DNA from: Serpula lacrymans var. lacrymans S7.9
Lineage: Eukaryota > Basidiomycota > Agaricomycetes > Boletales > Serpulaceae
Assembly: GCF_000218685.1 (NCBI RefSeq)
Contig: NW_006763292.1
Coordinates: 388,775-452,774 of the forward strand
Reading direction: 5' to 3'
DNA: 64,000 nucleotides
Part shown: in pieces, positions 56,455 to 64,000 of the stretch
How the letters are laid out: each line of letters begins with the position of its first letter
Numbering within the stretch: the first letter of the stretch is position 1
Notes under the pieces: model-generated
Seen by the model: only the letters and a program-made list of their open reading frames with translations
Told to the model about the DNA's origin: nothing
Databases searched by the model: none
Made by a program: the position numbers and the translations under genes

Positions 56455-57190
56455 AGTTACTGGTATTATGTACCATTATAATGCCAAGTCTTTTAGGCAA
56501 TATATATGGCTATTGCTTGTATGAAAGTACAGTTAAAAAACATCATTCTACAGAAGTATAATGTCTTTTCAAAGCCTACAAATTTGAGATATATGTTCAA
56601 CCAAAACAAATCTTGCCACATGCGACAAGGCTTTTTATAGCAATGAGTTACTGGTATTATGTACCATCATTACACCAAGTTTTCTGTGGAATAAATATGG
56701 CCACTGCTTGCATAAAAGTACAGTTGCAAAACATCATTCTACAGAAGTACAATGTCTTTCCAAATTCTACAAATTTGGCATATATGCTCAATCAAAACAA
56801 ATTTTGCTACATGTGACAAGGATTTTTATAACAATGAGTTACTGGTATTATGTACGATCATTGCACCAAATCTTTTGTGTAATAAATATGGCCACTGTTT
56901 GCATGAAAGTATAGCTACAAGTTATAATTCTAGAGAAGTATAATACCTTTTCAAAGTTTACAAATTTGACATATATATATTCAATCAAAACAAATCTTAC
57001 CATGCATGATAATGTTTTTGATAGCAAGGAGCCACTGCTATTATATCTCATCATTATGCCCAGTCTCATATGTGATATATCTGGCCGTTATTCACATAGG
57101 TGTACAGCTGCAAGTTATTATTTTATAGAATTACAATGTCTTTTCATAACTTATAAGTTTAATTAGGGTGCTCATTTGAAGTAAATTGTT
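56455..57190. repeat. 190-bp tandem array, four units
   Basis: Units begin at about 56,456, 56,646, 56,836 and 57,026 with GTTACTGGTATTATGTACCAT. They contain GAAAGTACAG, CATCATTCTACAGAAGTA and AATGTCTTTTCAAA. The first three are about 85% alike and the fourth is more diverged. Short frames inside repeat with the unit and are not genes. Confidence 0.8.
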
Positions 57191-59721
57191 TTATGTGTCA
57201 TATTAAAACGTAAAGCACAACATTATTGTGACTATATCTCTTGACTCTATAGTGTCTCCCTATCAAGCAGAATTGCTATTATCCTTGAGAAGACTGGCAC
57301 TGAATGCGAGATGTTCTATGACTTTGTTGAATGCAGTAATAATCAGAAATCAGACATGTCATTGAAAAAAATTGCAAATTCTTTCAATATTGTAATTTAT
57401 AAGCAACTTACTGTGAATTGTCAAGCTATTTGTGCTGTATATGAAGATACAATACATTGTAATTGTTGTTGCAATAATTGCATCTATTGTAGCAATTGCA
57501 CTTATTACATGCTCAATCCATGATATTGTGGGAATATCCTTGGTTTGCTGATGATGGACATTCCACATAATAGTCTGGAGCACCCCATATTTACCCTTCC
57601 CATGTTTCAATTACACATAAATGAGGAATTCCCTATTGAGATATCTTAGGATAGCTCCCAGCACAAAATATTCACTGTTTATTGGGGAGAGAAGAAAATG
57701 CAATGATAGCACTAATCTAATTGACTTTAATTCAAAGTATATTCCTCAGATTGTATAATTAAGCAGTTGGCACAAGCAACCTTTATTTCTGTGTGCATGT
57801 TGATAAGTTTGATCTTTAGCTAGAAAGTTACTGATATACAGTATACCACAAAATATACCATTCCTATTGTTCACTTTGAAACATCATTTCCATACATCAG
57901 CTTATGAGCTTGAAAAGTAATCTTGTGCAAAAGTTGGGGTTACACATTATGCTATCCATCACATTTATATTCCCATCTCTCAACTTTGTTTCCACCGTAT
58001 CATATAATCATAAGACTCTTCTCCATTTTTTAATATCTACAAATTTGGCACTAAACCTCAGTCTTCCATTAAAAAACTGAACCAATTTTATCCTTTTATG
58101 GTATTCTGACTTTATATTAGTATCTGACATAACATACATTCCACCAAAGTCATTTCTTGTAATTGAAGGGGGCAACTAACATTGTTGAACAAACCCAGCA
58201 TGAGGTCTGGCCCACATTAACAACATTCAGATGATGATGCTAACCAACATTGCTCTTGATTTCAATTGATGCACCACCAAAACCAATGTGAAGGTTTGCA
58301 GATGTCATATAACAGATGTCAACTCTATATGATACATCAACACTTATCACAATGGATGCCCCACTGGTACCATAATAGAAATTCAAAGAGGACAGCCTAC
58401 ACACATTGCAATATAATACAGAATGGGATATCCCATATGGTGCCATGAGATGTCTCATAACAGTTTTTCACAAGAGACAATCTACATAAATGAGAATATC
58501 ATTCAGAATGTCACTTGGCACAGCCCACACCTGGGGTCATCTAGGGGATATCCCACACTTGGGGATGTCCCAAACAGGGCTCTTAGCCACATAAAATTAC
58601 AGAAGACATTCAAGCTAAGAGCCAGACACCTAGGGGTAACTGAAGTTATCAAATCATATTATCATCCTTTACCATTCTCTTTTTTTATTTCTTATCAGTT
58701 TATCAATGTAACACCACAGACTTTTTATACTACAATATGTGTTGATGTTTGTAAAGATTCAATAAATCATGTGCTTGAATCCAATATACTATGCACAAGT
58801 TTAGGGCAGGCTTATAAGAACATTTACTGACTGAACAGCAAATCAAACATGCATCATAGGATTTAAAGACTGAACACACTTTACAGACAGCATCACTGAC
58901 TTAACACTTTGATCACTTAACAGTATTATTATTATTATTTATCATATAGCATATAGCAAAAACATTGCACCACAGTGGCAGAGCCTCGGGTTGGAACTTG
59001 TAGTCTAAAACAAAGGGGACAGTGGTCCCAGAAGTCACATGCAAACCATGTTGCACCAGTTATTTCACTTAGTGTCAATTGTATGATTTTTGTGGCTCCA
59101 CAGGTGTGGAGGTGCTGTTGGACACAGTAGAACGAGGCAATCAGCCACAAAGAGCCTAGAAAGGAAGGCAAGTAAGTACAGGTTGCCCACATCGGGGGAC
59201 CGGTGAGAGTTGGGACAAGCTTTATAAAGCCTTATAATAACAATAAAATATAAAATCATTATCAGCCAGACACACTTATTTGTAAGTTCTTACATGGCTA
59301 GATTAAGTAGGTCATTCTCGCCAACAGCGTAAGAATGATGGCTACTTACAATGCTTGTAACAATGATGTCTGATTCTAAGAACAATCAGTAGCTATATTT
59401 GTAGCTATAGATTATTGCTCGCTAGCATATGTGTCTGAGTTGTATAAATCACAAGGGCTCAAAATATGAGCATACCACTGATGCATAGGTACAAAATCTG
59501 CACTTGTATTTTACTAATTGCAACGGGCCTAGGAATGATATTACATGCTAACACAATACCATAGTTGTCCCACTGATGGGCATGAAATGTGTGCCATCTT
59601 GTATGATATTACAGGTCTGAATGGTTTAAGATTTGACTGAATGACGAAACAAAAGCCCTTTTATAATATAGAAAAAATACAAAAATGATGGTACAGGCAG
59701 TACATGACAGAACAACTCAAA
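57191..59721. other. No gene recognised
   Basis: AT-rich. At 58,425-58,575 are GGGATATCCCA-type dyads (GGGATATCCCATATGG, GGGGATATCCCACACTTGGGGATGTCCC) like those at 35.3 and 36.5 kb. A Cys-rich 70-codon frame at 57,311 comes from an AATTGT/GCAATT-rich run and is not convincing. Confidence 0.4.
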
Positions 59722-60860
59722 CTACACATTGTTGGCAACTTTCACTGTAGCACGCTTCTCTCAAATCCTAGCAAGAGCACTGAATTTTGCTGGCGCAACG
59801 AGGATGGGAAAATTTTTCTGTAGTGATGGTTAAGCACACTACAAACTAAGATGTATGGGGGACAGTCAAGAACATACTGATTCCACCAAGCAAGGAGGTC
59901 ATTGTCCTCCTCAATCTCATTGGGATCTTGGAGAAGACCCAAGATGCTATTAAAGAACCCCTCGGAGTCAGTGATAGTGTCGGTACGAGAGAAAACCGAT
60001 TGGGCTAATAATGCAAAATGAACCTGGCTTGAAGTCAGTAAGATGGGCACAGTAAAATACCTATAGCACTTACTTGTGTAGCTATGTATGCAATAGAACC
60101 ACGTGTTACTTGGTGCATACCATGCAAGCGGGCATTTGAAGAGTGAGTGGCACGGGCCTCAGTGTTGGAATTGACAGATGATGGAGATAGAAATATGTGT
60201 TTATAAGCCTAGTAGACTGATGAGACATGTGGATAATGTTTATTTAGAATGTAATCACTCACCAAGACAAAAAGATTATTACGGAGCAAGCCCTTCCATG
60301 GGTCTGTACTGTCATAGTCAAGGCCAGCATAAAGAAACAAAGGCCATTGGTCACTTGTGACAAGTGTTTCACCACTCTGTAGTTTAGCTCAAACACTAAC
60401 TAGTCAGCTAGCCTGACAAGTCTACATAATAAAATGGAACCACTCACTCTGAGGATGGCCAAAACCCTGAGTAGACTTGATGTTTTGATGAAGTGGAGGG
60501 TCCAAATTCTGAGCCTTTGGTGTAATCCAGTCAATGATTGAACCTTTGAGGGCCTTGGTGTCATCAGATCAAGCTCCAGAGCAGCCTTCCTGGATCTTCA
60601 AAAAATTTCAGGTAAAACATATAATATCGTCATGAGGCACTTACTAGTTTGCTTATAGCTTCAATGTCATCTTCTGAGATTGAAGCACTGGTAAGCTGAT
60701 CCTTGAAGCCTGGAATCATGTTCAATAAAGTCTTGAAGACTTCATCTTCTCGACGCTCCCTGCAAAATTGATGTTTGGTGAAGAATAGTGGAAGATGGTA
60801 ATACAAGCGCAAAAACTAAACTTACTTGATAGAAAGTTCCTCCACAGGTTAGTCTTTGCT
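59722..60860 (-). pseudogene. DUF6698-family protein relic (copy 4), best preserved
   Basis: The exons read on the minus strand begin with an upstream end VEELSIK at 60,828-60,850. Next comes RREDEVFKTLLNMIPGFKDQLTSASISEDDIEAI (60,756-60,650), then ALKGSIIDWITPKAQNLDPPLH (about 60,560-60,490) with GFGHPQ. PSSVNSNTEARATHSSNARLHGMHQ and SIAYIATQ follow (60,180-60,075), and after a clean intron VHFALLAQSVFSRTDTITDSEGFFNSILGLLQDPNEIEEDNDLLAWWNQ (60,027-59,880). After another intron come PAKFSALARI, an in-frame TGA, and EKRATVKVANNV before the stop at 59722. Introns still have GT..AG ends. A central exon is partly lost. Confidence 0.65.
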
Positions 60861-62509
60861 CATTCAAAGAAGCCCATTAAGCAAGAGAGCTCGAATATTG
60901 GAGAATGGATGGACTACCCAACAGAAGTGTTGTCTATAACTTGTGCTTGGGCTACAAACATGGCTAAACAAGGCAATGACTGTAACAGTTGATCAGTATC
61001 TTGTCAATGTTAGACTCAGAGCCTCAAGACTTATGGACGCTTGCGAGAGCTATCTTTTAGAGCATTATTGTGGACATGCTGAATTTGTGGATAAAAGCCT
61101 GATCCTACATTATCATCTGGCTCAGTTGTTATCTGTGACATGTGTAATGAGATTGATAGCAGTGGTGTGTGGTCCAACTCTATCACTTTGATCTTGATGA
61201 TCTTATTTATAGCTGAATCATCCTACAGCTAGGTCCAACCTTTACTACGAGCTCAGATCATCATGGTCTGCTGATATGCGCCAGTTTACTGGTCTGTCAG
61301 GGACAGACCAAAAAAGACTAGCTATTTGCTGCTAAAGCGAGGTATGTTGTAAAATCTTTCATCATTCTCTATTTCTCCATTACAGATTTAAACGGTCTGG
61401 TGGGTTACTGACTAATTAGTACAGGTCGCTGCCAGCACAAAAATTTTGGATGTACAGTAAATATGCAGAAGGAGGCCCCACGTCACACTGTCCAAGTTAT
61501 TCAGGTTAGTGTGTTCTCCATACTCTCTTTATAGCGTATTTCCTATTATTCCCACCAGCTGAAATAGTCCCATCCTGTGAATCATTCCAAAGTCTGTAAG
61601 GATAACAGACAATCTGTGAGAGGTACAGGAACAAGTATGTGTTGAAGTACAGGTATGTAACAAAGCATTGTGTAGGTACTAATACATTTATTCATTGAGA
61701 AACATTTCAGGCTGATGAACCACATCTTTGCAGCCGCCCATTTTGTTGTTGCCGTTGCTTCCCTTCTCAAACAATTAGTATCAGGTAAGCTAACAAATGT
61801 TTTCTCATACCTGTAACATCTCCTGACCTCTTTGACTTTGCCATTTTCTTTCTTTTTTTCCTCTCAATAGTTTGTTTTACTCCTATGTGGACCTCTTCTT
61901 GCAAATCTAGGAATGCATGGCTTGTGACTACAGTCTCTTCAGTGAAATCAAATGCAGTGTACAGGCACATTAGGCCATGTAATAAAAGTGCAGCTGCCTC
62001 ATGGGCAGCCTACCATGATAACTGGTCAGCTTTCATCATCCAAAACTGAACATTGAATGTATGCTTACTTGTGCGTCAGTGTCAACTGGGGTGGCTGGCT
62101 CGGTTGTAACAACTGACATAGCATCTTCAAGTTCACAATATGTGCTAATTGTGGTAGAAGCTTGAGTATGATCCATGTTATTGAAAAGGAGGCTGTGGGG
62201 TTTTTTCAAGTGTGAAGTCTATTTGTTTCAGTTTTCCGTTACTTATAGCATATTAATGTAGGGTTGATTGCTTATTTTGGATAATTGTGGAGACGTTCCT
62301 GAGCTGATTGTTTATAGTCCTGGTTGTGGATATACTGTAAGTAAACCCTTGGCTCTGCTCTCCGGATCATGTTCTCTTATTTACATTACTATTTCTCAAG
62401 TTCTCCGGAGTCCCATGGTCATGATGCATGGTGCACAGTGTTCACCCCCAATGTGCAGACTTGAACTATGGATCACACAACAGGCTATCATTTTATTTGC
62501 CAATGGACA
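60861..62509. other. No gene recognised
   Basis: On the minus strand an exon-like piece reads MDHTQASTTISTYCELEDAM and then TTEPATPVDTDAQ (62,178-62,075). It is followed across a possible intron by a Lys/Arg-rich piece near 61,830. It could be a former gene, but no family is visible. The plus-strand frame at 62,268-62,660 has random-looking composition at its start. Confidence 0.35.
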
Positions 62510-64000
62510 TTCAACAAACCTGGGCCATTCTCTCTACACCAGAAGATGTGTAGAAGATGCAAGCAAGAAGTCTCCAGTCTACTCAGTAGAGTGCATACTA
62601 TTTTGCGTAAAAAAAGTGTTGTGTTCAAGAAGTGGTACAGTCATTAAATATACAGCATGATGATGCTGAAACCATTCCCCCCATTCATGATGTGAGACTC
62701 ATTTTTTTCTGACTTCTTATTCTGACCGATAGACAATAGGATATTAATCTTGTAAATAATGATTTCCCCCTTTTACTCTGTCACACACAATGGACCAATT
62801 GTTGGCTGCCCAAGCAATTCCGAGACATTGTTCCACAAACATATGCACCTTTACCACCACCTTCCGAGTCACCTTATATCTACTTGAATGCCACAGTCAC
62901 GTCTTCTACATATCACAATTCCAATCACAATCAAATATCATCACAAGCCTTTCGTTCAATGAAAAATATCTTTGGCTTCGTATGAGAATACCACTATGGC
63001 CTTCCATCACATGATCCAGATAATCTTCTGTCGTTACAAGATCTATGTACACCCAACAATAACACCAAAACTTCTCAATCCAACAATAACAATGGAAACC
63101 TTCATAATCCATATTATCCTTACCCAAACAAGAGTTCATTCCTTCTCGGAGACTGGTATTGGAACAATGGGAATCAGATATCACAAGAAAACTTCAAAAA
63201 ACTCTGTGATATAATTACTGCACCAGAGTTTTTGCCAACAGATATAGGATAGGCTAGTTGGAAAACAATCAATCACACACTAGCTGGTGAGGACATAAGC
63301 GGAGACTCAGAGCAAAAAAGTGAATGGAGAAGTACATCTGTGACATTCTCAGTACCTTTCCACAGAAGAATGCAGGTTCCAGGTGCCCAGGACTTTACAA
63401 CAGCAGATTTCCAATACTGTCCCATCCTGTCAGTTGTTCAAGAGTTACTTTCCAACCCAAATAGTTTGCAGTTCCATTTTGTCCCCTACAATTTAAAGTG
63501 GAAACCAGAAGGTAGAGAGGAAACAAAAATATATGGGGAGCTTCATATGTCACCGGCATTCATTTAGGCCCATCAAGAAATCCAGGAGTTACCAGGGGAG
63601 CCTGGTTGTGAGTTGGAGTGTTGCATCCTTGCCTTGATGTTCTGGTCAGACGCAACTCAGCTGACAGCATTCTCAACCATAAAAGTATGGCCATTGTATA
63701 TGTTCCTTGGGAATGAATCAAAGTATCAGCAAAGTAGACCCCACAGTTACTTGTGCCACAATATTGCATATTTTAAAGTGGTGAGTCCTAACTACACCGT
63801 TACTCAATTGTTACTCATCATTTATTTTTCAAAGCTGCCAGACTCATTTAAAGACTTCACAACGGGTTTTGCAGGTCAAAAAGGCACCAACTCAAATTTT
63901 TTTTCCCACTGTAATTGTGAATTCACACATGCGCAGTGGGATATACTCCTAGACAACGACATAATTGAAGCCTGCAAACATGGTATTATAGTTGAATGTT
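62510..64000 (+). pseudogene. Plavaka-type transposase, partial at window end
   Basis: Reading the plus strand gives PKQFRDIVPQTYAPLPPP (62,810-62,865), FGFV then a stop then EYHYGLPSHDPDNLLSLQDLC (62,965-63,045), and YYPYPNKSSFLLGDWYWNNG (63,110-63,170). Then follow FKKLCDIITAPEFLPTDIG (63,190-63,250), VTFSVPFHRRMQVPG (63,340-63,383), YCPILSVVQELLSNP, FHFVPYNLKWKP and GELHMSPAFI. After a TAG at 63,565 come EPGCELECCILALMFWSDATQLTAF and VWPLYMFLGNESKYQ (63,600-63,730). After a probable intron DSFKDFTTGF runs on to KHGIIVEC at the edge. At least three in-frame stops make this copy defective. An N-terminal zinc-finger start is not clearly seen. Confidence 0.7.

Noticed and set aside
56455..57190. 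CRISPR-like array
   Set aside because: Units are contiguous 190-bp tandem repeats without unique spacers, in a eukaryotic sequence.

Overview
The window looks like a transposon-graveyard stretch of a basidiomycete (Agaricomycete-type) genome. The evidence is short introns of about 55-90 bases with GTNNGT...YAG ends, relics of fungal Plavaka and KDZ transposases, a Ty1/copia retrotransposon, a LINE tail, and several copies of a repeated protein that I recognise from memory as the DUF6698 family. Most of the DNA is AT-rich and CpG-poor. Two stretches stand out as CpG-richer: the one convincing host gene (about 8.2-14.6 kb) and the copia element (41.1-46.3 kb).

Layout. 1-8 kb: gene fragment, solo LTR, DUF6698 relic whose tail is broken by a MITE, and another solo LTR. 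8.6-13.75 kb: a six-exon gene for a ~1609-residue Ser/Pro-rich, mostly disordered protein of unknown function. 14-16.3 kb: an LTR-like scrap and a second DUF6698 relic. 17.2-19.4 kb: a Plavaka gene whose catalytic middle is deleted, preceded by a tRNA-derived repeat. 20.6 kb: a 137-bp CACTG foldback. 22.5-25 kb: solo LTRs, one nested in another. 25.4-28.4 kb: a G-rich tract and gag-like relics. 32.1-33.2 kb: the N-terminal end of a KDZ transposase. 34-37.4 kb: solo LTRs and degenerate GGGA/TCCC dyad repeats. 37.4-39.6 kb: an unknown coding relic split by a second, inverted copy of the 5-kb MITE. 39.7-48.35 kb: a Plavaka relic holding a LINE tail, itself interrupted by the copia element. 50.8-54 kb: a solo LTR abutting a KDZ relic. 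54.8-56.3 and 59.7-60.9 kb: two more DUF6698 relics, with a 190-bp tandem array between. 62.5-64 kb: a Plavaka transposase that runs off the end.

Apart from the host gene there is no sign of a working pathway. The biology here is that of mobile elements: nested insertions with readable target-site duplications, removal of LTR elements down to solo LTRs, small non-autonomous elements, and decay that in several relics has turned probable CGA codons into TGA. Family names were assigned by reading motifs, without database searches.
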